Assembly: GCA_963748985.1 (NCBI GenBank)
Contig: CAVVKQ010000024.1
Coordinates: forward strand, 1-64,000
DNA length: 64,000 nt
Origin: RPQJ01 sp963748985
GTDB lineage: Bacteria > Pseudomonadota > Gammaproteobacteria > Steroidobacterales > Steroidobacteraceae
Direction: 5' to 3'
Both the position numbers and the translations under genes were made by a program. The notes under the pieces were generated by a model that had not been told where the DNA came from, did no database searches, and saw only the letters and a list, made by a program, of their open reading frames with translations. This document shows positions 34,875 through 45,504 of the stretch, piece after piece. Positions within the stretch are counted from its first letter, which is position 1, and each line of letters begins with the position of its first letter.

Positions 34875-36182
34875 TCACGCTGCGCGACCGCGCGCCTCGA
34901 CGATGCTGTGGCCGTGCTCGACGAAATACTCGAACTCGTGCCGGAAATGACGGATGAAGCTCTGCACCGGCCACGCGGCGGCGTCGCCGAGCGCGCAGAT
35001 GGTGTGGCCCTCGATCTTGTTGGCGACGTCGACGAGCATGTCGATGTCGGCCTGCTTGCCCTGCCCCGCCATGATCCGCTGCAGCGTGCGGTTGAGCCAG
35101 CCGGTGCCTTCGCGGCACGGCGTGCACTGGCCGCACGACTCCGAGTAATAGAAGCGCGAAAGCCGCTCGAGCACGCGGACCATGCACGTCGTCTCGTCCA
35201 TGACGATGACGGCGGCCGAACCGAGCGACGACCCCGCCTTCTTGAGCGAGTCATAATCCATGTTCGCGGCCAGGATGGCTTCGGCCTTGAGCACCGGCAC
35301 GGACGAGCCGCCCGGAATCACGGCCTTGAGCTTGCGGCCCTTCCAGACGCCGCCCGCGAGTTCGAGCAGGTCGGGGAAAGGAATGCCAAGCGGAACTTCG
35401 AAGTTGCCCGGCTTTGCAACGTGCCCCGAGACCGAGAAGATCACCGTGCCGCCCGAGTTGGGCGGGCCGAGGTCGGCAAACCATTCAGGACCCTTGCGCA
35501 GGATCGTCGGCACCGAGGCATAGCTCTGCGCGTTGTTGATGGTCGTCGGTTTGCCGTAGAGGCCGAAGTTGGCTGGAAACGGCGGCTTGAAGCGCGGCCG
35601 TCCCTGCTTGCCTTCAAGCGATTCGAGCAACGCCGTCTCTTCGCCGCAGATGTAGGCGCCCGCACCCAGGAACGAGTACAGGTCGAAATCGACGCCCGAT
35701 CCCTGGATGTTCCTGCCCAGCAGGCCCGCGGCATAGGCTTCCTGGAGCGCACCTTCGAAACGTGGGAACGGTTCGGCCATGAACTCGCCGCGGATGTAGT
35801 TGTAGCCGACCGACGAGTTCGTGCAGTAGCCGCCGATGGCCATGCCTTCGATCAGCGCGTGCGGGTTGTAACGGAGGATGTCGCGGTCATGGCAGGTGCC
35901 GGGCTCGCTCTCGTCCGAGTTGCAGACCATGTACTTCTGCATCGGGGCGTTGCGCGGCATGAACGACCACTTGAGGCCCGTCGGGAAGCCCGCGCCACCG
36001 CGGCCGCGCAGGCCCGAGGCCTTCAACGCTTCGATGACCTGCTCGCGCGGCGGCTTCTCCGCCAGGATCTTCTTCCAGGCGTCGTACCCACCGATCTTCA
36101 GGTAGGTCTCGAGCTCCCACGAGCGCTCGTGCTTGAGCGGCTCGAAGCAGACGAGGTTCATCCGGTCGGTCCAGTCGGTCAC
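34875..36182 (-). CDS. nuoF: NADH-quinone oxidoreductase subunit F
   Basis: A 435-residue NADH-binding subunit. It has the FMN/NADH site GLRGRGGAGFPTGLKWSF, GAGAYICGEETALLESLEG and the N3 4Fe-4S motif ESCGQCTPCREG. It accepts hydride from NADH onto FMN in the cytoplasmic arm. The GTG at 36182 is used here; an ATG at 36161 is an alternative. Confidence 0.95.
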   Translation of the reverse strand: MTDWTDRMNLVCFEPLKHERSWELETYLKIGGYDAWKKILAEKPPREQVIEALKASGLRGRGGAGFPTGLKWSFMPRNAPMQKYMVCNSDESEPGTCHDRDILRYNPHALIEGMAIGGYCTNSSVGYNYIRGEFMAEPFPRFEGALQEAYAAGLLGRNIQGSGVDFDLYSFLGAGAYICGEETALLESLEGKQGRPRFKPPFPANFGLYGKPTTINNAQSYASVPTILRKGPEWFADLGPPNSGGTVIFSVSGHVAKPGNFEVPLGIPFPDLLELAGGVWKGRKLKAVIPGGSSVPVLKAEAILAANMDYDSLKKAGSSLGSAAVIVMDETTCMVRVLERLSRFYYSESCGQCTPCREGTGWLNRTLQRIMAGQGKQADIDMLVDVANKIEGHTICALGDAAAWPVQSFIRHFRHEFEYFVEHGHSIVEARGRAA

Positions 36183-36197
36183 TCGTTGGACTCCGGC

Positions 36198-36707
36198 TTA
36201 CTTGTGATCGTCGAGGATCTGATCGACCTTCGCAGGCGTCAGGTGCTCGAAGTACACGTGGTTGACCATCATCATCGGCGCGCCGTTGCATGCCGCAAGG
36301 CATTCTTCTTCCTGCTTGAGGTAGAAGCGGCCATCGGCCGTGCTTTCACCGACCTTGATGCCGAGGCGCTTCTCGAGGTGCGAGAGGATGTCTTCGCCGC
36401 CACAGAGCATGCACGAGATATTGGTGCACACCGAGATGTGGTGACGGCCGCAGGGCCTGGTCTCGAACATCGAATAGAACGACGCGACTTCGTAGACCTG
36501 GATCGGCGGGATGCCGAGGTACCCGGCCACCGCGTCCATCGACGCCTGCGGCAGGTGCCCCTTTTCGTGCTGCACCGCGTGCAGCGCCGCGATTACCGCC
36601 GAGCGCTTGCGGTCGACCGGAAACTTGGCCAGCCAGTGATCGATCTCTGCGCGCACGTGCGGCGAAAGCGCGTCGCCGGTGTCCGCATGAGGGTGTGAGT
36701 CACTCAT
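36198..36707 (-). CDS. nuoE: NADH-quinone oxidoreductase subunit E
   Basis: A 169-residue thioredoxin-fold subunit carrying 2Fe-2S cluster N1a, with ligands in SVCTNISCMLCGG and EECLAACNGAP. It partners NuoF at the NADH end. The ATG at 36707 overlaps the nuoD stop by ATGA. Confidence 0.95.
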   Translation of the reverse strand: MSDSHPHADTGDALSPHVRAEIDHWLAKFPVDRKRSAVIAALHAVQHEKGHLPQASMDAVAGYLGIPPIQVYEVASFYSMFETRPCGRHHISVCTNISCMLCGGEDILSHLEKRLGIKVGESTADGRFYLKQEEECLAACNGAPMMMVNHVYFEHLTPAKVDQILDDHK

Positions 36708-37969
36708 CGGTCGATCTCTCCGAACACGATGTCGAGGGTGCCGATCACCGCAACCACGTCCGCCAGCATGTGGCCCGTGGTCATTTCCTCGAGCGCAGCA
36801 AGGTGCGGGAAGCCCGGTGCCCGGCACTTGAGGCGGTACGGCTTGTTGGCACCGTCCGACACGAGGTAGATGCCGAACTCGCCTTTCGGCGCCTCTACGG
36901 CGGCGTAGGACTCGCCCGCCGGCACGCAATAGCCTTCGGTGAACAGCTTGAAATGGTGAATGAGCGATTCCATGTCGCCCTTCATTTCTTCCCGGCGCGG
37001 CGGCACGACCTTGTGATCGTCGATCATCACCGGACCCGGGTTCTGCTGCAGCCAGTCGACGCACTGCCTGACGATGCGATTCGACTGGCGCAGCTCTTCG
37101 ACACGGACCAGGTAGCGGTCGTAGCAGTCGCCGTTCAGGCCGACTGGAATGTCGAAGTCCATGCGGTCGTACACTTCGTACGGCTGCTTCTTGCGCAGGT
37201 CCCACGCGATGCCGGAGCCGCGCAGCACCGGTCCGGTGAAGCCCAGGTTGAGCGCGCGCTCGGGCGTCACGACGCCGATGTTGACGGTGCGCTGCTTCCA
37301 GATGCGGTTGTCGGTGAGCAGCGTTTCGTACTCGTCGATCGCCGCCGGGAAGCGCGCCGTGAAATCGCCGATGAAATCGAGCAGCGAGCCGGAACGCGCG
37401 TCGTTCAGGCGGTTGATTTCCTTCGCGCTGCGGAAACGCGACGGCTGGTACTTCGGCAGGGTGTCCGGCAGGTCGCGATAGACCCCGCCCGGGCGGTAAT
37501 ACGTCGCGTGCATGCGCGTGCCCGAGACGGCCTCGTAGCAGTCCATCAGGTCTTCGCGCTCGCGGAAGCAGTACAGGAACATCGTCATCGCGCCGATGTC
37601 GAGGCCGTGCGCGCCAAGCCACATCAGGTGGTTCAGGATGCGCGTGATCTCGTCGAACATGACGCGGATGTACTGCGCGCGGCTGGGCACCTGCACGCCA
37701 AGCAGCTTCTCGATCGCCATGCAGTACGCGTGCTCGTTGCACATCATCGAGACGTAGTCGAGCCGGTCCATGTACCCGATCGACTGGTTGTACGGCTTGC
37801 TCTCGGCAAGCTTCTCGGTCGCGCGATGCAGCAGGCCGATGTGCGGATCTGCCTTCAACACGACCTCGCCGTCCATCTCGAGCACCAGGCGCAACACGCC
37901 GTGGGCCGCGGGATGCTGCGGGCCGAAATTCATCGTATAGCTGCGGATCTCAGCCATGTTCTGGGCCAT
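36704..37969 (-). CDS. nuoD: NADH-quinone oxidoreductase subunit D
   Basis: A 421-residue quinone-site subunit related to NiFe hydrogenase large subunits, with FGPQHPAAHGVLRLVLEMDGE and HIGLLHRATEKLAE; the conserved His and Tyr that contact quinone are in these regions. Separate from nuoC, as in most proteobacteria apart from the enteric fusion. It overlaps the end of nuoC by 20 bases. Confidence 0.96.
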   Translation of the reverse strand: MAQNMAEIRSYTMNFGPQHPAAHGVLRLVLEMDGEVVLKADPHIGLLHRATEKLAESKPYNQSIGYMDRLDYVSMMCNEHAYCMAIEKLLGVQVPSRAQYIRVMFDEITRILNHLMWLGAHGLDIGAMTMFLYCFREREDLMDCYEAVSGTRMHATYYRPGGVYRDLPDTLPKYQPSRFRSAKEINRLNDARSGSLLDFIGDFTARFPAAIDEYETLLTDNRIWKQRTVNIGVVTPERALNLGFTGPVLRGSGIAWDLRKKQPYEVYDRMDFDIPVGLNGDCYDRYLVRVEELRQSNRIVRQCVDWLQQNPGPVMIDDHKVVPPRREEMKGDMESLIHHFKLFTEGYCVPAGESYAAVEAPKGEFGIYLVSDGANKPYRLKCRAPGFPHLAALEEMTTGHMLADVVAVIGTLDIVFGEIDR

Positions 37970-38678
37970 GCTTCGGTGCGTCCTTGAGCGCGTCCTCGTA
38001 GCGGTTGTCGTCGCGGATCACGCGCGGCACCAGCGTGCGGGGCTCGATGCTGACCGGCTCGTAGACCACGCGGCCCTTGGCCGGGTCGTAGCGGACTTCG
38101 ACGTTGCCCGAAAGCGGGAAATCCTTGCGGAACGGATGGCCGATGAAGCCGTAGTCCGTCAGCAGTCGCCGCAGGTCCGGGTGGCCGCGAAACAGGATGC
38201 CGAAGAGGTCGAACGCCTCGCGCTCGAACCAGTCGGCCGCTTTCCAGATCTCGATGACCGAGTCGACCATCGGCGGTTCGCCGGGTTCGCACCACGTACG
38301 CAGGCGCAGACGGCGGTTGTGCTTCACGGACAGCAGGTGGTACACGACGGCGAAACGCTTCTGCTCACCGCTCCCGGCTTGCGGGGAGAGGCCGGCCGCA
38401 GGCCGGTCGAGGGGCTGGCGCCCGCGACTGAAACCCCTGAACGTCGCGGTATCGGTGTTCCATTCGTCCTGGCCGTACGCCGCATAGTCGACGCCGCACA
38501 GGTCGATGAGCTGCTCGAAGTTCCAGTCGGCCTCGTCCCGCAGGGCCTGGCAGACGGCGAGCAATCCGGCCGGCACGACTTCGAACGTCAGCTCGCCGCA
38601 GCGCGATTCGACGCGCGCAACCTGCCCGGCGAAGCGGCCCGAGATCGTCTCGGCGAGTTGTTCCAACGCCTGGTTCAT
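37950..38678 (-). CDS. nuoC: NADH-quinone oxidoreductase subunit C
   Basis: A 242-residue connecting subunit of the peripheral arm. The core motifs are VVYHLLSVKHNRRLRLRTW and WFEREAFDLFGILFRGHPDLRRLLTDYGF. A variable loop around residues 88-112 (FSRGRQPLDRPAAG and LSPQAGSGEQ) is encoded by palindromic GC-rich DNA (about 38368-38437) that looks like a small intergenic repeat inserted in frame. The ATG at 38678 is the natural start. Confidence 0.95.
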   Translation of the reverse strand: MNQALEQLAETISGRFAGQVARVESRCGELTFEVVPAGLLAVCQALRDEADWNFEQLIDLCGVDYAAYGQDEWNTDTATFRGFSRGRQPLDRPAAGLSPQAGSGEQKRFAVVYHLLSVKHNRRLRLRTWCEPGEPPMVDSVIEIWKAADWFEREAFDLFGILFRGHPDLRRLLTDYGFIGHPFRKDFPLSGNVEVRYDPAKGRVVYEPVSIEPRTLVPRVIRDDNRYEDALKDAPKHGPEHG

Positions 38679-38695
38679 GAATCTGCTCGACGTTC

Positions 38696-39187
38696 TCAGC
38701 GCGCAATCGTCTGCGTGCGGTGGATTTTCTTCTGCAGCTGGATGAGGCCGTAGATCAGCGCCTCGGCGGACGGCGGACAACCCGGCACGTACACGTCGAC
38801 GGGCACGATGCGGTCGCAACCGCGGACCACGGCATACGAGTAGTGGTAGTAGCCGCCGCCGTTCGCGCACGAACCCATCGAGATGACCCAGCGCGGCTCG
38901 GGCATCTGGTCGTAGACCTTGCGCAGCGCCGGCGCCATCTTGTTGACCAGCGTGCCGGCCACGATCATCACGTCGGACTGTCGCGGGCTTGGACGGAAGA
39001 CGATGCCGAACCGGTCGAGGTCGTAGCGCGCGGCACCCGCGTGCATCATCTCGACGGCGCAACACGCGAGACCGAACGTCATCGGCCACATCGAACCGGT
39101 GCGCGCCCAGTTCATGAGCGCATCCACCGAGGTGGTGAACACGCCGCGGTCCGGCGCGTCGCTGCTGCTCGGTGCCTCTAGTCCCAT
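38696..39187 (-). CDS. nuoB: NADH-quinone oxidoreductase subunit B
   Basis: A 163-residue subunit carrying N2, the last iron-sulphur cluster before quinone: tandem Cys in GLACCAVEMMH, then GSCANGGGYYHYSY and VPGCPPSAEAL. Starts ten bases inside nuoA, so translation is probably coupled. Confidence 0.96.
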   Translation of the reverse strand: MGLEAPSSSDAPDRGVFTTSVDALMNWARTGSMWPMTFGLACCAVEMMHAGAARYDLDRFGIVFRPSPRQSDVMIVAGTLVNKMAPALRKVYDQMPEPRWVISMGSCANGGGYYHYSYAVVRGCDRIVPVDVYVPGCPPSAEALIYGLIQLQKKIHRTQTIAR

Positions 39188-39534
39188 TCGAGCGCCCCTT
39201 TCTTCCACTCGTAGACGAAGCCGACCACGAGCACCAGCAGGAACACGCCCATCGCGGCGAGCGCGACGATGCCGACCGAATCGAGCGCGACGGCCCACGG
39301 GAACAGGAAGGCGATTTCGAGATCGAACACGATGAAGAGGATGGCGACGAGGTAATAGCGCACGTCGAATTTCATGCGCGAGTCCTCGAACGCTTCGAAG
39401 CCGCACTCGTAGGGCGAGAGCTTTGCGGCGTCGGGCCGGCTTGGCGCGAAGAGACGGCCGAGCACGAGCAGGAGGACGCCGAGAGCGCCTGCAACTGCGA
39501 GAAAAATCAGGATCGGCAGGTATTGCGCGAGCAT
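39178..39534 (-). CDS. nuoA: NADH-quinone oxidoreductase subunit A
   Basis: A 118-residue three-helix membrane subunit with the conserved loop YECGFEAFEDSRMKFDVRYYLVAILFIVFDLE that lies at the quinone entrance. It is the first gene of the nuo operon. A possible -10 box (TAGAAT on the minus strand, 39574-39579) lies upstream, after the terminator of the preceding tRNA-Leu gene, but a -35 box is weak. Confidence 0.96.
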   Translation of the reverse strand: MLAQYLPILIFLAVAGALGVLLLVLGRLFAPSRPDAAKLSPYECGFEAFEDSRMKFDVRYYLVAILFIVFDLEIAFLFPWAVALDSVGIVALAAMGVFLLVLVVGFVYEWKKGALEWD

Positions 39535-39613
39535 CTCGAAGGGCAGCCTCGAAGCGGGTGCGACTAGCCCACAATTCTAACAGCACAGATTGCAGCGCAG
39601 TAGGAGCGCAAAT

Positions 39614-39638
39614 GAAAAAGGCGAGCCCTGGCTCGCCT
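39614..39638 (-). terminator. Intrinsic terminator after tRNA-Leu
   Basis: On the minus strand GGCGAGCC, loop AGG or so, GCTCGCC and TTTTT: a hairpin of about eight base pairs with a T-run, ten bases after the tRNA CCA. It separates the tpiA-secG-tRNA-Leu unit from the nuo operon. Confidence 0.85.
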
Positions 39639-39647
39639 CGTTCGTTC

Positions 39648-39732
39648 TGGTGCGGATGGAGAGACTCGAACTCTCACGCCTTTCGGCACTAACCCCTCAA
39701 GCTAGCGTGTCTACCAATTCCACCACATCCGC
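39648..39732 (-). tRNA. tRNA-Leu (GAG)
   Basis: An 85-base class II tRNA with encoded CCA, long variable arm, D-loop ATTGGTAGACACG and anticodon loop CTTGAGG (anticodon GAG). It sits 24 bases after secG, so it is probably cut out of a tpiA-secG transcript; a tRNA-Leu at this spot is frequent in Gammaproteobacteria. Confidence 0.95.
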
Positions 39733-39756
39733 ATCTTCGATCAGTTCGTCGCCGCC

Positions 39757-40188
39757 TCAGTTGCCGGCCGGTGCCTGCGCGGGCGGAGCCTGCTGCGCGG
39801 GCGCAGATTCGGTGCCCGTGGCCGGCGCAGTGGCCGGAGCAGGAGTGTTCGTGGCCGGCGTCGCCGGCAGGGACGGCAGCGGAGCAGGCGACGTCACGGG
39901 TGCCGGGGCTTCCTGCGTGACCGTGTCGACGACGCTGGTCGCCTCCTTCTGCTGACTGAACAGGTACGTCAGGCCCAGGCTCGTCAGGAAGAACAGCGTG
40001 GCGAGAACCGCCGTGGTTCGCGACAGGAACGAGGCGGAGCCTCGCGCGCCGAACACCGTGCCCGAGGCACCTGCGCCGAAACCGGCACCGGCATCCGCGC
40101 CCTTGCCGCGCTGAAGCAGCACGATGCCGATGATGGCAACCGCGAGGAGCACGTGGAAGACGACAGCGAGGGTCTGCAGCCAATTCAT
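39757..40188 (-). CDS. secG: Preprotein translocase subunit SecG
   Basis: A 143-residue SecG with two membrane helices (VFHVLLAVAIIGIVLLQRG and VLATLFFLTSLGLTYLF) and the GKGADAGAGFG loop between them. It supports SecYE during protein export. The C-terminal tail of about 60 residues is an unusually long Pro/Ala/Thr-rich extension. Downstream of tpiA, as usual. Confidence 0.95.
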   Translation of the reverse strand: MNWLQTLAVVFHVLLAVAIIGIVLLQRGKGADAGAGFGAGASGTVFGARGSASFLSRTTAVLATLFFLTSLGLTYLFSQQKEATSVVDTVTQEAPAPVTSPAPLPSLPATPATNTPAPATAPATGTESAPAQQAPPAQAPAGN

Positions 40189-40229
40189 CGCAAAGAAACC
40201 TTATGCCTTCTGGCGACGACGCTTCGCCG

Positions 40230-40982
40230 TCAACCTGCGCCAGCGCAGATCCGTGCGAACTCGTCCGCCTTGAGCGACGCCCCGCCGACGAGTCCGCCGT
40301 CGATATCGGGCATCGCAAACAGTTCCTGGGCGTTGGAAGCCTTGACGCTCCCGCCGTACAGGATCCTGACCGATCCGCCTATTGTAGCATCCCGTTCCGA
40401 CACCTTGGCACGAATCATCGCGTGCACTTCCTGGGCCTGCTCCGGCGAAGCCGTGCGGCCCGTGCCGATCGCCCAGACCGGTTCGTAGGCGATGACCGCC
40501 CTGGCCAGCGCCTGCACCCCGGTCACGGCCAGGACGGCCTCGAGCTGGCGGGATACGACGCTGGTCGTCTGGTCACCCTCGCGCTCTTCCAGGGTTTCAC
40601 CCACGCAGAGCACCGGCACCAGCGACTGGGCCTGGGCCGCCACGAATTTGCGCGCGACGAGCGCGTCGCGCTCGCCGAACAGCTGGCGACGCTCCGAGTG
40701 GCCGACCAGCACGTAGCGGCAGCCGACGTCCTTCAGCATCGCGGCGGACACCTCGCCCGTGAAGGCGCCCTGCGACTCCGCGCAGACCGACTGGGCGCCG
40801 AGCGCCACGCCGGAATCCTTCAGCAGGCGACCGGTTTCCATCAGGTACGGGAACGGCGGGCACAGCAGGATTTCGGCACGCTTTCCCGGCTGCAACAGAT
40901 CGAGCAAACCACTGACGAGACTCGCGTTTTCCGCGCGCGACCCGTGCATTTTCCAGTTGCCCGCGACGAGCGGCTGACGCAT
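40230..40982 (-). CDS. tpiA: Triosephosphate isomerase
   Basis: A 250-residue TIM barrel with N-terminal Asn/Lys in GNWKMHGS, catalytic His in VGHSERRQLFGE, catalytic Glu in AYEPVWAIGTG and the phosphate loop YGGSVKASN. It interconverts dihydroxyacetone phosphate and glyceraldehyde 3-phosphate in glycolysis. First gene of the tpiA-secG-tRNA-Leu unit. Confidence 0.97.
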   Translation of the reverse strand: MRQPLVAGNWKMHGSRAENASLVSGLLDLLQPGKRAEILLCPPFPYLMETGRLLKDSGVALGAQSVCAESQGAFTGEVSAAMLKDVGCRYVLVGHSERRQLFGERDALVARKFVAAQAQSLVPVLCVGETLEEREGDQTTSVVSRQLEAVLAVTGVQALARAVIAYEPVWAIGTGRTASPEQAQEVHAMIRAKVSERDATIGGSVRILYGGSVKASNAQELFAMPDIDGGLVGGASLKADEFARICAGAG

Positions 40983-41094
40983 GGCTGAACTACCCCCAGA
41001 AACGGTGAGCGATCCCGGCCCATCAGGGCCGGCCGCGAAAGGCGCGCGATCTTAGCGGCGGGTCCGGGTTAAAGCAATGCGGAACGGCCGCCAT

Positions 41095-42428
41095 TCAGAT
41101 GGCCGTGCGCACGACATCCGCAAGTTCATTCGCATAGCGGGACGCGACCGCTTCTTCCTGAGCCTCGATCATGACGCGGATCACCGGCTCCGTACCGGAC
41201 GCGCGCAGTACCACCCGCCCGGTCGTACCGAGACCCTCCTCGACACGCCTGACGGCGTCCTGGATGACCTGCGACTGCGACAGGTCGATGCGTTCCTTGA
41301 CGCGGACGTTGATCATCACCTGCGGGAACTTCGGCATGCCCGCAACGAGTTCGGCGAGCGGCCGGCCCGTTCGCTTCATCACGGCCAGCACCTCCAGGGC
41401 GCTGATCAGGCCGTCGCCCGTCGTCGTGCGATCGAGGCACAGCAAGTGACCGGACGTTTCGCCGCCGAGCACACCGCCGTGCTCCTTGAGCATGGCCAGC
41501 ACGTAGCGGTCGCCGACCTTGCGCGCGCAGGAATTCCACGCCCTCGGCTTGCAGCTTCTGTTCGAGCCCCAGGTTGCTCATCACCGTGCCGACCACCGGC
41601 CCCTGCAGCGTGCCAGCGCGCTTGCGATCGGAGGCGATGACGTACAGCAGCTGATCGCCGTCCGCGATGCGGCCGAGATGATCGACCATCACCAGCCGGT
41701 CGCCATCGCCGTCGAGCGCGATGCCGACGTCCGCGTGCACGCCCGACACCGTCGCCTGGATCAGCTCGGGTGACGTGGAACCACAGCGCAGGTTGATGTT
41801 GCGACCGTTCGGCGAGCAGCCGAGCGGGATGATCTCGGCGCCGAGATCGGTGAGGACTCGCGGCGCCACCTTGTAGGCCGCACCGTTCGCGCAGTCGATG
41901 ACGACTTTCAGTCCCGACAGGTCGGTGCCTTGCGGCAGCACCGACATGCAGAACTCCTGGTACAGCGACGCGCGACTTGTCGACGCGTGTTGCCTTGCCG
42001 AGATGGATCGATTCGCGCGTGAGGGCCGGCTGGTCGAGGTACGCCTCGATCTGTTCCTCGAGTTCGTCGGACAGCTTGCTGCCGTGCTCGTCGAAAAACT
42101 TGATGCCGTTGTCTTCGTACGGATTGTGCGAGGCGCTGATCACCACGCCGAACTTGCAACCGGACTTGCGGGCCATGTACGCGATGCCGGGCGTCGGCAG
42201 CGGACCGATCAGGCTCACGTTGACGCCGGCAGCGATGAAGCCCGCCTCGAGCGCGGCTTCGAACATGTAGCCGGAAAGGCGCGTGTCCTTGCCGACCAGT
42301 GCGGTGCCGCCATCGGGCGCGAGCACGCGGGCCGCGGCGCTCGCAAGCCGCAGCGCGAACTCGACCGTCATGGGTTCCTGGCCGACCCGGCCGCGCACGC
42401 CATCGGTGCCGAAATACTTCCTGGCCAT
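41095..42428 (-). pseudogene. glmM: Phosphoglucosamine mutase GlmM, two single-base frameshifts
   Basis: The protein is complete in three frames: N-terminal part RKYFGTDGVRG to ISASHNPYEDNG (phosphoserine loop) from the ATG at 42428, middle part from about 41960 to 41528 (metal loop DGDGDR), and the C-terminal part with RASGTEPVIRVM. One extra base near 41962-41966 and one near 41520-41528 explain the breaks; total length is 1332+2. GlmM makes glucosamine-1-phosphate for peptidoglycan and lipopolysaccharide and is essential, so sequence error is more likely than true loss unless another copy exists. Corrected length is 443 residues, normal. Confidence 0.9.
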
Positions 42429-42493
42429 CTGCTGCTTGCTCCTCGCCGTGACGCGCTCGCCGCGCTGGCGCCACCTTGCTTCCAGTCGTTTCG

Positions 42494-43325
42494 CTATCTC
42501 GCTTCGCGCCCGCGCAGCGCTACCGCCACCTTGACCGCATCGACCGTGGCGGCGACGTCGTGCACGCGGATGATCGACGCCCCCGCCTGCACCGCAAACG
42601 CGGCCGCAACGGCGCTGCCCACCACCCGTTCCAGGGCTGGCCGACCCGTCATGATACCGATGACCGCCTTGCGCGAGACACCGATCAGCAGCGGATAGCC
42701 CAGATCCGTGAACGCACGCTGGTTTCGCAGCAGTTCGACGTTGTGCTGGTACGTCTTGCCGAACCCGATGCCGGGATCGATGCAGATCGAATCGCCCGCG
42801 ATGCCTGCTTCCCGGCAGGCGTTGGCGCGTGCAAGAAGAAAACCGCGGACCTCGGCGACGACGTCGTCGTAGCGCGGATCCGCCTGCATGGTCGCCGGCT
42901 CGCCCTGCATGTGCATCACGCAGACCGCGGCGTTCTCCTGCCGCTGCAGCTGCGAGTGCGCCCGGCATGCGCAACGCGCGAATATCGTTCACGAGGTGCG
43001 CGCCGGCACGCAGGGCGGCCGCAATCACTTCGGGTTTGCTGGTGTCGACGGAAAGCACGGCCTCTGTACGGGCCGCGAGGGCCTCGATCACCGGCACGAC
43101 GCGATCGATTTCCTGTTGCACGCCTACTGCCGCCGCACCCGGTCGCGTCGACTCGCCGCCGACGTCGACGATGGCGGCACCCTCCTCGACCATGCGCAAT
43201 CCGGCCGCGATCGCGGCCTGCCGTTCGAAGTGCAGGCCACCGTCCGAGAACGAGTCTGGCGTGACGTTGAGGATACCCATGACGGCGGGGACGTCGAGGG
43301 CCAGCGATCGGTCACGGCAGCGCAT
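42494..43325 (-). pseudogene. folP: Dihydropteroate synthase FolP, one frameshift
   Basis: Starts VPAVMGILNVTPDSFSDGG at the N terminus and continues to DIRALRMPGALAAAAA, then shifts frame at about 42945-42955 into NAAVCVMHMQGEPATMQ and on through IDPGIGFGKTYQHN to the stop. One extra base in an AGGAGAA stretch accounts for it (832 = 831+1). FolP condenses p-aminobenzoate with the pterin diphosphate in folate synthesis, the target of sulfonamides. Corrected length is 276 residues, normal. Lies between ftsH and glmM, the usual order. Confidence 0.9.
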
Positions 43326-43331
43326 GAAGAA

Positions 43332-43393
43332 GGGGTTGAGGGGGTTGGGGGTTAGTGCAGGAAGGGCAGGAAGGACAGGAAGGACAGGAAGGT
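43332..43393. repeat. G-rich heptad array and 9-base tandem repeat upstream of folP
   Basis: GGGGTTG-type heptads (43332-43356, ending GGGGTTGGGGGTTAGT) followed by four copies of CAGGAAGGA-like 9-mers (about 43358-43393). The 16 bases at 43341-43356 are exactly inverted at 43480-43495, so the segment between ftsH and folP is bounded by an inverted heptad pair. Confidence 0.8.
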
Positions 43394-43448
43394 CTTCGTG
43401 GCGTTCGGTGCAGCCGCTGAATTGCAGGCATCAAGAATTGCGGCCAGT

Positions 43449-43476
43449 AAAAGGAAAGGGCGGCAATGCCGCCCTT
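43449..43476 (-). terminator. Intrinsic terminator after ftsH
   Basis: On the minus strand AAGGGCGGC, loop ATT, GCCGCCCTT, then TCCTTTTA: a 9-bp stem and a T-rich tail, placed after the ftsH stop and heptad array. Confidence 0.7.
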
Positions 43477-43478
43477 CC

Positions 43479-43510
43479 GACTAACCCCCAACCCCTATCC
43501 CCTAACCCCT
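43479..43510. repeat. C-rich heptad array downstream of ftsH
   Basis: GACTAACCCCCAACCCC, then TATCCCCTAACCCC, on the plus strand; read on the other strand it is GGGGTTA, GGGGATA, GGGGTTG, GGGGTTA, then GTCGG. The inverted partner is at 43341. Confidence 0.8.
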
Positions 43511-43513
43511 CGG

Positions 43514-45439
<1,926 letters not shown>

Positions 45440-45504
45440 TTCCTGACCTCGGATAAGCCTGATCTGCGGCGCGCATCGTGCGCGCTCTTACGGCCGAATT
45501 CACA

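Noticed and set aside
43358..43393. Regular 9-base repeats as a possible CRISPR array
   Set aside because: Units are adjacent without spacers and far too short; no cas gene is near.
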